Shown here: positions 9,244 through 17,428 of the stretch, in pieces
How positions within the stretch are numbered: position 1 is the stretch's first letter
Layout of the letters: every line of letters starts with the position of its first letter
Assembly: GCA_900317935.1 (NCBI GenBank)
Contig: ONIU01000017.1
Coordinates: 1 to 39,890 of the forward strand
Reading direction: 5' to 3'
From: an uncultured bacterium
GTDB lineage: Bacteria; Muiribacteriota; Ozemobacteria; Ozemobacterales; Ozemobacteraceae
DNA: 39,890 nt
Made by a program: the position numbers and the translations under genes
The notes under the pieces: generated by a model
Databases searched by the model: none
What the model saw: only the letters and a program-made list of their open reading frames with translations
What the model was told of the DNA's origin: nothing

Positions 9244-9585
9244 TTAAACGACCTTATCGCCTAAGACACGGCCGCCAAGTAAATGGAAATGAAGGTGGGG
9301 AACAGTCTGCCCACCATCGGCACCACAGTTATTAATTATGCGGAAACCGTTATCAAGCTTATTCTCTTTAGCAATCTTAGCAATGGCCGAGAAAACAGCT
9401 GAAAGCATTTTTCCATCAGCAGCTTCTGAATCTAACGCACACTGAATATGTTTCTTCGGAACAACCAGAATATGAACCGGTGCCTGAGGATTGATATCCT
9501 TGAATGCGACAACATCATCGTTTTGATAAACGATTGAAGAAGGTATTTCACCATTGATAATTTTACAAAATAAGCAGTTTTCCAT
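9244..9585 (-). CDS. hinT: HIT-family nucleotide hydrolase (HinT type)
   Basis: HinT-type proteins hydrolyse purine nucleoside phosphoramidates and AMP-lysine adducts. The 113-residue protein starts MENCLFCKIINGEIPSSIVY, the usual beginning of bacterial histidine-triad proteins with the zinc-site CxxC, and ends with the catalytic HLHFHLLGG (His-x-His-x-His). Length is normal. The start at 9585 has no Shine-Dalgarno: the sequence just upstream is TCACCCCATT, and a consensus -10 box ends only 10 bases before the ATG. The transcript is therefore predicted to be leaderless or nearly so. rpsU follows on the same strand. Confidence 0.95.
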   Translation of the reverse strand: MENCLFCKIINGEIPSSIVYQNDDVVAFKDINPQAPVHILVVPKKHIQCALDSEAADGKMLSAVFSAIAKIAKENKLDNGFRIINNCGADGGQTVPHLHFHLLGGRVLGDKVV

Positions 9586-9595
9586 AATGGGGTGA

Positions 9596-9624
9596 ATTGT
9601 ACACTCTTAAATGCTTAATGTCAA
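9596..9624 (-). promoter_or_regulatory. Consensus sigma-70-like promoter of hinT-rpsU
   Basis: On the minus strand TTGACA (9619-9624), a 17-base spacer and TACAAT (9596-9601) form a near-perfect promoter. The expected transcription start is about 9588-9590, three to five bases before the hinT ATG. Confidence 0.8.
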
Positions 9625-9636
9625 CAAATTTTATAA

Positions 9637-10311
9637 TTAGTCTACAGAATTTTCAAGAACTGCTTCACCATATTTGCCAGGATTATATTTACCCTTGTTG
9701 GTAGAAAGCGGAGAACGTAAAAATCTGATAGCTCTGATTCCAGCATCCCAAGCTTCGGTAATGTCGCTGTCTGAATCGCCGTAATATATTTTAACGTTAT
9801 TTTTCTTAATAAATATAGCTTTGCTCTTATAACCAGTGAAAATAGCCTTAGGCTGTTCTGGTCCTAATCCGAAAGCTTTATGGAGCAAATCAGAAAGCAC
9901 TTCATTAGCAGGAGCTTCTGGTCTTGCAGTAATAAAGAAAATCTTATCTCCACGTTTTTTATGCATATCAATAAGTCTCTTTGCAGAAGCTTTAGGAATA
10001 CTTAATTTATCAAATTTTGTGCACTGATCATCCCAGAACTTCATATTGCTCAAAGGTTTTGGACCATATATGTTTTCACCATTTGGGCCGTCAGTATTAT
10101 TGAAAGCATAGTAAAAACCTGGTGATGAGAAAAGAGCAGTGTCATCAACATCAAGACCAATAGCAATAGGTTCTGCAGGAAGAGATTTTTCGATATCTTC
10201 TACTGAAATAGTATAATAAGCGTTAAACTTTTTAATTTCAGCAGCAGAAAGCGTACAAGATACGCAAGCAAACAACACAACAAACAATAAGGCAAAACGT
10301 TTAAAGTTCAT
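9637..10311 (-). CDS. aphA: Class B (AphA-type) acid phosphatase, periplasmic
   Basis: This is a HAD-superfamily non-specific acid phosphatase/phosphotransferase of class B, which frees phosphate or nucleosides from nucleotides in the periplasm. A signal peptide covers the first 23 residues (KRFALLFVVLFACVSCTLSA), and the Cys there could also be read as a poor lipobox. The HAD motif I is GLDVDDTALFSSPGF, almost exactly the AphA signature; motif II is FFITARPE; motif IV is YYGDSDSDITEA. The 224-residue length fits (E. coli AphA is 237). It has a strong ribosome binding site (GGGAGAATCAC before ATG). It sits alone between hinT and the yfcE-like gene; the 92-bp gap to yfcE is AT-rich without a clear terminator. 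Confidence 0.93.
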   Translation of the reverse strand: MNFKRFALLFVVLFACVSCTLSAAEIKKFNAYYTISVEDIEKSLPAEPIAIGLDVDDTALFSSPGFYYAFNNTDGPNGENIYGPKPLSNMKFWDDQCTKFDKLSIPKASAKRLIDMHKKRGDKIFFITARPEAPANEVLSDLLHKAFGLGPEQPKAIFTGYKSKAIFIKKNNVKIYYGDSDSDITEAWDAGIRAIRFLRSPLSTNKGKYNPGKYGEAVLENSVD

Positions 10312-10403
10312 GTGATTCTCCCAAACAAATAATACTAAAAATTAGTTTAAATTCTAAAACAACTATTTTCAACTTTTTTATAAAAAAAGATGAAGAAAAG
10401 ATA

Positions 10404-10919
10404 TTAATCAAGAAAAAGAATATTCAGTTTACCATTGTCATATAGAGCAACAGAAGGCGCTTTACCATCTTTAGGCAAAGCACATGAACCCGGATTACAA
10501 ATAATCAAATCTTGATTTCTAGTTATTCCAGAAACATGTGTGTGCCCAGAAAAGAAATAGCTTAACCCATAAAGATTTGGCAAATTATCAGGACTATAAT
10601 GGTGCCCATGAGTGAAGAAAAGTTTCTTATCACCATCAACAAGCATTACATAATCCGCCATACAAGGAAATTCCAAAAGCATTTGGTCAATCTCTGCATC
10701 ACAGTTGCCCCTTACAGAAATAATTTTATCTTTAACAGCATTAAGAGCATTGGCAACACCTTTAGGATTATGCCCGACTGGAAGAGGGTTACGAGGGCCA
10801 TGATAGAGAACATCACCTAAAAGCACAAGATAATCACAATTATCTTTTTCAAATAAATTAACAGCTTTTATAGCAGCAGTTTCAGAGCCATGAATATCTG
10901 ATACAATCAATAGTTTCAT
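10404..10919 (-). CDS. yfcE: YfcE/MJ0936-type metallophosphoesterase
   Basis: The 171-residue protein is a small calcineurin-like phosphodiesterase. All metal-binding motifs are visible: SDIHGS (residues 7-12), LLGDVLYHGPRN, VRGNCDAE, THGHHY, and SGHTHVS, followed by NPGSCALPK, which is characteristic of the YfcE/YsnB group. E. coli YfcE (184 aa) hydrolyses bis-pNPP-type phosphodiesters, but its physiological substrate is unresolved. It lies between the thiolase and aphA genes, same strand, with 49 bp upstream; no promoter stands out. Confidence 0.93.
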   Translation of the reverse strand: MKLLIVSDIHGSETAAIKAVNLFEKDNCDYLVLLGDVLYHGPRNPLPVGHNPKGVANALNAVKDKIISVRGNCDAEIDQMLLEFPCMADYVMLVDGDKKLFFTHGHHYSPDNLPNLYGLSYFFSGHTHVSGITRNQDLIICNPGSCALPKDGKAPSVALYDNGKLNILFLD

Positions 10920-10968
10920 TGTTTATCTCTTAATAATATTAAAAATAGAATACACTTTCTGTTCAACA

Positions 10969-12156
10969 TTAGTCATTTCTAATGAGTTCGACGCAAACAG
11001 CAACTCCCATACCACCACCAACACAAAGTGTAGCCAACCCTTTATTCAACCCTGAATGCTTAAGTTCATACAGAAGAGTTACAAGAATTCTTGCGCCTGA
11101 ACAGCCTATTGGGTGACCTAAGGCAACTGCACCGCCATTAACATTAACTATTGATGGGTCTAACTTCAAATCTTTAATTACAGCTAATGACTGAGTTGCA
11201 AAAGCTTCATTAGCCTCTACTCTGTCTAAGTCTTTTACTTGCCAACCAGCTTTTTCTATAGCCTTTCTGCTGGAAGTAATCGGACCTAACCCCATAACAG
11301 CAGGGTCTAAGCCTGTTGTTGCATAAGAAACTATTTTTGCTAAGGGTTTAAGATTATTCTTTTTTACAAAATCAGAAGAAGCCAAAACAAGGGCCGCTGC
11401 ACCATCATTTACACCAGAAGCATTACCTGCTGTAACAATGCCATCTTTCTTAAAAGCTGGTTTTAACTTAGCTAAGGCTTCTAAGCTTGTATCAGGTCTA
11501 AAATGTTCGTCTTTCTTGAAAATAACAGGGTCGCCTTTTCTTTGAGGTATTTCTACAGGAACGACTTCATCATTGAATTTGCCTTCTTGCCAGGCTTTAG
11601 CTGCCTTTTGATGACTTTCGTAAGAAAACTTATCAATTTCTTCTCTTGTTAAATTGTATTTTTCAGCAACTCTTTCTGCTGTAATACCCATATGTTCACC
11701 GGAGAAAGCATCTGTTAAACCGTCTAGAACAGCAGAATCTGCAAAAGTCATAGATCCAAGTTTAATTCCACTGCGAATAGTAGCCACATGTGGAGCCATA
11801 CTCATGTTTTCCATGCCACCTGCCACAATACAGTCTGCACTACCGGACTTAATCATATCTGCAGCTACAAAAACAGACTTTAAACCTGAACCGCAAACCT
11901 GATTAATGGACCAAGCTGGAACAGAATTAGGAATGCCAGCATTGATAGCAGCCTGTCTGCCTGGCCCCTGCCCTTCACCTGCAGTTAAAACATTGCCCAT
12001 AACGACTTCATCTACCATTTCTGGTTTTACACTAGCCCTGCTCAAAGCTTCTTTAATTACAATAGAACCTAACTTAACAGCAGGCACATTTTTGAGAGAG
12101 CCCATTATTGTGCCAATTGCGGTTCTCGCAGCACTTAATATATAAACTTCAGTCAT
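10969..12156 (-). CDS. Acetyl-CoA acetyltransferase (thiolase)
   Basis: This 395-residue protein condenses or cleaves acetoacetyl-CoA. It carries the active-site Cys in NQVCGSGLK (near residue 88), the NEAFA motif, GGAVALGHPIGCSGAR with the catalytic His, and the C-terminal LCVGGGMG with the second catalytic Cys. Length and motif spacing match the biosynthetic thiolase family (AtoB/ThlA/PhaA). No hydroxybutyryl-CoA dehydrogenase or CoA-transferase gene is beside it, so the pathway (butyrate, polyhydroxyalkanoate or fatty-acid use) cannot be told from this window. The start at 12156 has AAGGAGAAAGAA directly upstream. Confidence 0.96.
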   Translation of the reverse strand: MTEVYILSAARTAIGTIMGSLKNVPAVKLGSIVIKEALSRASVKPEMVDEVVMGNVLTAGEGQGPGRQAAINAGIPNSVPAWSINQVCGSGLKSVFVAADMIKSGSADCIVAGGMENMSMAPHVATIRSGIKLGSMTFADSAVLDGLTDAFSGEHMGITAERVAEKYNLTREEIDKFSYESHQKAAKAWQEGKFNDEVVPVEIPQRKGDPVIFKKDEHFRPDTSLEALAKLKPAFKKDGIVTAGNASGVNDGAAALVLASSDFVKKNNLKPLAKIVSYATTGLDPAVMGLGPITSSRKAIEKAGWQVKDLDRVEANEAFATQSLAVIKDLKLDPSIVNVNGGAVALGHPIGCSGARILVTLLYELKHSGLNKGLATLCVGGGMGVAVCVELIRND

Positions 12157-12186
12157 TTCTTTCTCCTTATGTGAATGTTTTTATAT

Positions 12187-12215
12187 ATTATATAGTTTCT
12201 CTAATTGAACCACAA
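12187..12215 (-). promoter_or_regulatory. Likely promoter of the thiolase gene
   Basis: On the minus strand TTGTGG (12210-12215), a 17-base spacer and a perfect TATAAT (12187-12192) stand 31 bases before the thiolase ATG. Confidence 0.6.
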
Positions 12216-12236
12216 TTATTTTATTAGAAAGGAAGA

Positions 12237-12354
12237 AGTGGTGGGTGATATGTGGTGGGTGGTAGGTGATTGGTGATGAGTGATAAGTAGTGAGCGAAGA
12301 TCTGCCCCCAGTTTAGCTAGAGGAAGTAGCGCTGAAAGCGACGAAAGGGGTCTT
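12237..12354. repeat. Degenerate GTGGTGGGTGAT-like tract followed by a hairpin element
   Basis: From about 12237 to 12295 the plus strand consists of irregular copies of GGTGRT/GTGAT units with almost no C. It is followed by a foldable block: AAGA-CCCC (12297-12308) can pair with GGGGTCTT (12347-12354), enclosing a tight CGCT-gaa-AGCG hairpin (12330-12340). It sits in the otherwise empty 235-bp gap between the thiolase and the gene downstream of lexA. It could be a microsatellite, a REP-like palindromic element or a small RNA; the sequence alone does not decide. Confidence 0.5.
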
Positions 12355-12391
12355 GTTGAAATGAGAGTTGAGAAATTTGTATAAATAAAAA

Positions 12392-12634
12392 CTACTGTTC
12401 AAGAACTGCTAACTTTTCTTTTAGAGCTTTAAGTTTAGCAAATTTTTCTTTAATGGTTACTAAGTATTCGGAAGAGGATTTTTCTGGATGAGCTAAAACA
12501 TCATGTAGTGCGTCTTCAAAGCCTAGAATTTCATCTTCAAGTTGTTCAATATTAAGCTTTAAAACAGCTCTATTAATAGAATTAATCTGCAAGAAAATAT
12601 CTGTTTTATTTATATTAAGATCACAAGCAGTCAT
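12392..12634 (-). CDS. Small coiled-coil protein downstream of lexA
   Basis: This 80-residue acidic protein is almost entirely helical by composition, with two heptad-like stretches (IEQLEDEILGFEDALHDVLA and IKEKFAKLKALKEKLAVLEQ) separated by a short HPEKSSSEYL linker. It has one Cys near the start and no membrane segment. The ATG at 12634 has an excellent ribosome binding site (GGAAGGAGG) and lies 20 bp after the lexA stop, so it is very probably cotranscribed with lexA and would be induced by DNA damage. I recognise no family. Confidence 0.75.
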   Translation of the reverse strand: MTACDLNINKTDIFLQINSINRAVLKLNIEQLEDEILGFEDALHDVLAHPEKSSSEYLVTIKEKFAKLKALKEKLAVLEQ

Positions 12635-12654
12635 TGTCGTTTTCCTCCTTCCGT

Positions 12655-13278
12655 TTAGAAATGTTTATATTTTCGTAAAATTCCTATAACTATACCTTTA
12701 ATCGTTACATCTTGATTTTCGATTATTATAGGCTTCATTGTTGGATTAGAAGGCTGCAGACGAATTCTGCTGCCTTCTTTATATATTCTTTTTAAAGTAA
12801 CCTCATTATTGTCTATACAAGCAATAACCATATCTCCGTTTCTCGCAGATTCTCTTTTTTCTACAATGACATAATCACCGTCTTTTATTGCCTCGTCAAT
12901 CATAGATTCGCCCTTTACCTCTAGAACAAAAGTCTCACCGCGACCAAGCATAGTTTCTGGTAAAGATACAGTATCTGGAATCTCATTCATTTCAATCGGA
13001 AGACCAGCAGCAACACGCCCCAATAAAGGAACTTCAACACAGGCTGTTTGTTGAACAGGTTCATACTTCATAGACAAACCTCTTGTACGGCCTGGCATAG
13101 AATCGAGATAACCTTTCTCAACAAGAGTTTTCAAATGTTTGTGAACAGTGGAGGTTGAAGATAGTTTAAGCCCATGGCATATTTCAGCAATAGTAGGAGC
13201 ATAGTTATTTTTTGACATATAATTTTGTATAAAAGCAAGTACATTTTGCTGCTTCGGAGTTAATGGGTTTGGTGACAT
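12655..13278 (-). CDS. lexA: SOS repressor LexA
   Basis: LexA represses DNA-damage genes and cleaves itself when RecA is activated. I take the ATG at 13278 (207 residues, MSPNPLTPKQQ...), not the in-frame ATG 69 bases upstream, because AAGGAGG stands 7 bases before it and the family starts there. A winged helix-turn-helix spans about residues 5-68 (with the APTIAEICHGLKLSSTSTVH helices). The cleavage bond is Ala-Gly in RVAAGLP; the catalytic Ser is in KGESM and the Lys in VTLKRIY. All are intact, so the protein should be autocleavable. The promoter carries three TTCGC repeats, a likely autoregulatory operator. The 80-residue coiled-coil gene follows 20 bp downstream. Confidence 0.96.
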   Translation of the reverse strand: MSPNPLTPKQQNVLAFIQNYMSKNNYAPTIAEICHGLKLSSTSTVHKHLKTLVEKGYLDSMPGRTRGLSMKYEPVQQTACVEVPLLGRVAAGLPIEMNEIPDTVSLPETMLGRGETFVLEVKGESMIDEAIKDGDYVIVEKRESARNGDMVIACIDNNEVTLKRIYKEGSRIRLQPSNPTMKPIIIENQDVTIKGIVIGILRKYKHF

Positions 13279-13305
13279 CTTAAACCTCCTTTGTTCACAA
13301 AAATA

Positions 13306-13339
13306 ATTATAAGCGAATAAAAGGCGAAAATCAAGCGAA
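13306..13339 (-). promoter_or_regulatory. lexA promoter with three TTCGC direct repeats
   Basis: On the minus strand TTGATT (13329-13334), a 17-base spacer and TATAAT (13306-13311) form a promoter. TTCGC occurs three times at exact 11-base steps (13335-13339, 13324-13328, 13313-13317): just before -35, just after -35 and just before -10. An 11-bp-period direct repeat on one face of the helix overlapping the promoter is what an autoregulatory LexA operator of direct-repeat type would look like. Confidence 0.65.
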
Positions 13340-13408
13340 AACTTCAAAATATTTTTTGTTGATTTTCCTATAAAATATTGTAAATTAAAGAGATAAGGAA
13401 ATAGAATA

Positions 13409-14035
13409 ATGACAAAAGTTATTTGCGATAACTGTAAATTAGAAATAGACGTTCCGGAGGGTTATAATGCTCCGTACATTCAGTGTCCCGATTGTGCGTC
13501 TATTCAAAAATATATACGAACAGTTGAAGGTGAGCCGAGGTTTAAAATCTTAGACCAAAAAGGCCGAGAACGTGCAAATAACAAAGTAATTGGACAACCT
13601 CTAACCACACCTCAACCTCAATCTCAATCAGAGAATCAGACTGAGGTTCAGAATCAATCTCAGCCAAAGAACCTGTCAGGTTCTCCAAGCAATGCCAAAT
13701 CTAAACTAAACGAACATAACAATATATATAAGCCAATAGATAAAAAACAAATGATTTTGGACTCTATTGGAGAAGATGGCCTTCAGAAAGCATATAAACT
13801 TGTAGGAAATTATCTATGGTCAACTTCTGACAAAGTGCGTAATAATGGCCGTGCTAAAGCTATCAGAAGAATGATGAAAGAGAAATATCCGCTAGAAATA
13901 GCTTCAAAAGCCATTGAATATGCCGAAAGATCTCCTGAAGGTCTGAAATATGCCCGTCAAAAATTGATAACAATGCTTGTAGTTCTTGCGCTAGTAGTAG
14001 TCGGAATAATTTCTGTTTTCTTAGCTTTTCTTTAA
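13409..14035 (+). CDS. Zinc-ribbon, tail-anchored membrane protein
   Basis: The 208-residue protein begins with a zinc ribbon (ICDNC ... IQCPDC, two CxxC knuckles at about residues 5-29), continues through a Gln/Ser/Asn/Pro-rich linker (about residues 65-100), a helical middle (about 115-185), and ends in a single hydrophobic segment (ITMLVVLALVVVGIISVFLA) with only a few residues after it. This would be a tail-anchored inner-membrane protein with its zinc ribbon in the cytoplasm. It is transcribed divergently from lexA and shares its 130-bp upstream region, with AAGGA before the ATG. Function unknown; the N-terminal ribbon resembles those of many unrelated proteins. Confidence 0.8.
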   Translation: MTKVICDNCKLEIDVPEGYNAPYIQCPDCASIQKYIRTVEGEPRFKILDQKGRERANNKVIGQPLTTPQPQSQSENQTEVQNQSQPKNLSGSPSNAKSKLNEHNNIYKPIDKKQMILDSIGEDGLQKAYKLVGNYLWSTSDKVRNNGRAKAIRRMMKEKYPLEIASKAIEYAERSPEGLKYARQKLITMLVVLALVVVGIISVFLAFL

Positions 14036-14065
14036 AAAAAATATAAACCCCACCCAAAATAATAA

Positions 14066-14266
14066 TCAATAATGCGGTGGTTTTTCATTGTGAGGTCTGT
14101 TTTCCAATAAAGGAGACTGTTCATCCTTATTTTTTAATTCAATTATTTCTGCTTTAAGTGCCTCTATTATACGCTCATGATTAATAATAACTTCATTTAA
14201 CTCTTCAATAAATTTTTCTAAGTATGCTATTCGCTTCTCAACTTCATACATTCTATTTTCATCCAT
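14066..14266 (-). CDS. slyX: SlyX-family protein
   Basis: The 66-residue protein is a coiled coil with the SlyX pattern: RIAYLEKFIEELNEVIINHE near the start and the family's diagnostic end ENRPHNEKPPHY (SlyX proteins end in PPHY). The function of SlyX is not established. It converges on the zinc-ribbon gene; only 30 bp separate the stops, and a weak stem (CCACC/GGTGG with a following T-rich run) overlapping the slyX stop may serve as a terminator. Confidence 0.85.
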   Translation of the reverse strand: MDENRMYEVEKRIAYLEKFIEELNEVIINHERIIEALKAEIIELKNKDEQSPLLENRPHNEKPPHY

Positions 14267-14394
14267 AAAACATCAACTCTTTTCTGTAGGCTAAATTAAA
14301 CAATAAGAACAAAAACATATTTTTAAATGATATTAACACTCTAACCAAAAAAGAGTCAAACATAGGAAGAACATCGATAATCTAATAAATCACT

Positions 14395-17300
14395 CTAATT
14401 AATATTAGTATGATTAAACATTAGAACCACAAAAGTTAAATCATCTCCAGCTTCTGCGTTTTCACCAACATATGCATAATAAGCTTTTAGAATATTATTG
14501 TAATAGATTTCAGGATTTGAATCCCAGCTTTGAAGAATAATAGTCTTTAAATTATCATAACCAAGCATTTCACCTGCTTTATTTTTGCATTCAACAATAC
14601 CATCTGTATAAAAAACAAGAGCATCACCAGATTTTAAATCTAAGGGCTTTTCCTTATATGCAGCTTTCTTAAAAGCTCCTAATGCAGCACCAGACATTTT
14701 AACTTCTTCAATTAGATTTTCAGAATGTCTCACCCAAAATGGAGAACAGGCTCCTGCATTACCATAAAGATTATCTCCAGTATTTGAATTAATATGCAAA
14801 TATTGAAAAGTCATAATTTTGCGTTGTTTAGCAGTTTTAGCCCCAAGAATTACTTTATGAAGCAAATTCAATATAGAAGAAGGGGATTTCCACAATTCAG
14901 GAGATGCAAGAATAGAAGCCTTAGCCATAGCCATAATCATAGCAGCACCAACACCATGACCTGCTACATCTCCAAGAAGCACAGAAAAACTATTATCATC
15001 AACCTTAAAAAAATCCAAATAATCCCCACCCACATCTATCATCGTAATAGATTTTCCATAAACAGAAAAATTACCCTGTTTAAAATCTGGCTTTGGAAAC
15101 ATGCTTTCCTGGACAATTCTAGCAACTTCAAGTTCTTTAAGCCCAACCATCATATTATTAAAAATATTACCTACTTCACCAAATTCATCGCTACCAAGAT
15201 TAGAAATTCTATGATCAAAATTTCTATTTTCAATTGCATATGCACCTTCCTGCAAATCAGTCAAAGGTTTAACAAAACTTCTAGTTAATAATTGAGCTAA
15301 CGAAATTGAAAGAAGAAGACAAAAGACTCCCAAAATCCACAAAACTAAGCTTTTATAATTAATAAAGGAATCAATGTTTTTTATAGGATATAATCCTACA
15401 AAATTAAATTCAGAAATATTATGCCCAATAACACTAACAGCAATGTAGTCTTCACCATTTACATTTATTATTTCAAGTTCATCAGTAGGTTTTTCCGAAG
15501 CTCTTCTAATAAATTTTAATAAAGCCTTATTATCAGAATAATACTTAGGAGAGAGTTCTCTTTTTCCGCGTTCATAAGAAACCATTTTAAAATTAACAGG
15601 ATTTCTATTAATTCTATCAATAGTTTTCATTAAGAAATCCCTTTGAATATCTTTGGGAAGCCAGGTAATCAAACAAATATAGTCAGTAAATCTTTGATCA
15701 AAAACAGAGATAAATTTAAAATAAGAAACATTATAATAATTTTTAAATCCAAACTCTTTTATATTATCTTTGGTTTGTACAATAGAATAAAGTATTTCCG
15801 GGAAAGACTTCTGCATTATAGTTTCAACAAATATTTCTATCTTACTTAGAATCATAGCTGGAATAGTAGTATTATTTAAATCACTACAAAGTTTCTTCAA
15901 AATTAAATTTAAAAGTCTAAGCAAATATGCTCTAAATTGATTAGATTTTTTATTGTAAAAAGAATTAGCTTCGTCAAAAACAATCTGGTCCAAAGACCCT
16001 GTATATTTAATCAAACCGTCAAAAGAAGCTATTACTTGGGCTTCACTGGCAACACAGAAATAGTCCCAACTATTATAATCTATAAGTTTATTTTCTAATT
16101 CTTTAACAGATTCAAGAGTTAAACCATCTCTTTTTATTTTCAAAGACCATTTATCCAAATATTTATCTAAATCAGTTCTAACATTAGTTAAATAAGATAA
16201 ATACCTTTGATCAAGTTCAAAAAGATTATCGGTAATAAATGTCTTTGCTTCTTCTATAAGAATAAGTTTCTTACGCAATTGATACTCATATGATATTACA
16301 GCCAATGAAAGAAGAGGAATTCCAACAGCAAAGAGAAACAAAAAAGCTAGTTTCAATCGGATACCTGCTTTGCCAGGAATTTCTGAAATAATAGTATTCC
16401 AAAAATATCTGATAATAGGAATAGAAACAAACAAATAAATAATAAAAACTAAAAAAGATTTCCAACAAATATCAAAAAGAGAATTTTTTTTATGAGAAAG
16501 AATAAAAAATCTCTTATTTTTTGTTAAGAACTGGCTACTATAATAAAGCGAATTGGTTTCAATAAAATTTCTTCCAAATGAATCGTATTTTTCAATAATT
16601 TTTTGCACATTATCAAAATTTTGCAATTCTTTACTAACCCAAAAATTATCTTTGATATTTTCACTATTATAAAAACCAGCGATTAAATTTTTATTTGATA
16701 AATTATCCGTAAGAACACTTCTAAGATGCAAAGAGTCACTCAGCAATTTTCTAGAAAAGAATACAAACAAACCTCCCCATTTAAAACCATAAACCCCACA
16801 AGGAGGAATCATATTAGAATTATCGGCCCTCATTAACTGATAGTCATTATCTTGAAAAAGAGTAAAAAAAGAATTAAATTCAATTCTAGAACCTAATATT
16901 TTTCTTGCAGAGTTGATACCCTTGTTATCAAAAGAGCCACTATCATATTTTCGGGCTTCTAATGAATAATAATCAGTAAATAGCTTAATACTAGACTTTG
17001 CAAAATGTAAAGTTTCAGCCCACTCTTTCTTTGCGTAATTATATTTTTGAGGATTAGTATTAAATTTTATATCTCCTTCATTATCCATCAAAATAAAATC
17101 AATACCCTCTCCATAAAAACTTTTCAGATTTTTACAAAAATCAAAGCAATCTTTAATATTCGAATTTTTATTATTCATTTCGGAAAAAGAATAATCATGA
17201 AAGAAACGACAAAAATATTTTTCACAAACAATATTATTTCTTAATTCTGTAACGATACGATTTATATCACCTTTTAAATACAAAGCATATTCTTGTTCTT

Positions 17301-17427
17301 TTATCTGAAAATATCGATAAACAGAATAGGTCAATATTAAGGCAGGAAGCAGAACAAAAACAAAAATAAATAAAATAAAAACAATATATTTATTGCCAAA
17401 ATATTTTAATTTATTATTATTTGCCAT
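14395..17427 (-). CDS. Membrane HAMP-SpoIIE serine/threonine phosphatase, type A (A1)
   Basis: The 1010-residue protein is a signal-responsive PP2C/SpoIIE phosphatase. Membrane segments lie at about 13-36, 318-343, 360-382 and 693-715; the two large regions between 1-2 and 3-4 face outside. The first has a Cache/PAS-like FILMDNEGDIKFNTNP stretch. A HAMP linker (about 712-765) leads to the phosphatase domain (785-1008) with all four metal-binding Asp positions: D802 in VGGDY, D820 in LGDVAGHG, D942 in TDG and D995 in DDLT. Its targets are normally phosphorylated anti-sigma-factor antagonists, but none is encoded nearby. Its ribosome binding site (AGGGATT) is the end of the B1 gene, one base upstream of its ATG, so it is coupled to B1. 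It is closest to A2, most clearly in the phosphatase domain. Confidence 0.92.
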   Translation of the reverse strand: MANNNKLKYFGNKYIVFILFIFVFVLLPALILTYSVYRYFQIKEQEYALYLKGDINRIVTELRNNIVCEKYFCRFFHDYSFSEMNNKNSNIKDCFDFCKNLKSFYGEGIDFILMDNEGDIKFNTNPQKYNYAKKEWAETLHFAKSSIKLFTDYYSLEARKYDSGSFDNKGINSARKILGSRIEFNSFFTLFQDNDYQLMRADNSNMIPPCGVYGFKWGGLFVFFSRKLLSDSLHLRSVLTDNLSNKNLIAGFYNSENIKDNFWVSKELQNFDNVQKIIEKYDSFGRNFIETNSLYYSSQFLTKNKRFFILSHKKNSLFDICWKSFLVFIIYLFVSIPIIRYFWNTIISEIPGKAGIRLKLAFLFLFAVGIPLLSLAVISYEYQLRKKLILIEEAKTFITDNLFELDQRYLSYLTNVRTDLDKYLDKWSLKIKRDGLTLESVKELENKLIDYNSWDYFCVASEAQVIASFDGLIKYTGSLDQIVFDEANSFYNKKSNQFRAYLLRLLNLILKKLCSDLNNTTIPAMILSKIEIFVETIMQKSFPEILYSIVQTKDNIKEFGFKNYYNVSYFKFISVFDQRFTDYICLITWLPKDIQRDFLMKTIDRINRNPVNFKMVSYERGKRELSPKYYSDNKALLKFIRRASEKPTDELEIINVNGEDYIAVSVIGHNISEFNFVGLYPIKNIDSFINYKSLVLWILGVFCLLLSISLAQLLTRSFVKPLTDLQEGAYAIENRNFDHRISNLGSDEFGEVGNIFNNMMVGLKELEVARIVQESMFPKPDFKQGNFSVYGKSITMIDVGGDYLDFFKVDDNSFSVLLGDVAGHGVGAAMIMAMAKASILASPELWKSPSSILNLLHKVILGAKTAKQRKIMTFQYLHINSNTGDNLYGNAGACSPFWVRHSENLIEEVKMSGAALGAFKKAAYKEKPLDLKSGDALVFYTDGIVECKNKAGEMLGYDNLKTIILQSWDSNPEIYYNNILKAYYAYVGENAEAGDDLTFVVLMFNHTNIN

Positions 17428-17428
17428 A

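Noticed and set aside
13279..13347. Upstream in-frame ATG for lexA
   Set aside because: It would put the promoter and TTCGC repeats inside the coding region, and the ATG at 13278 has a perfect ribosome binding site.
14332..14360. ACTCT/AGAGT stem after the A1 gene as terminator of the phosphatase operon
   Set aside because: The stem is only five to six pairs and no T-run follows on the minus strand.
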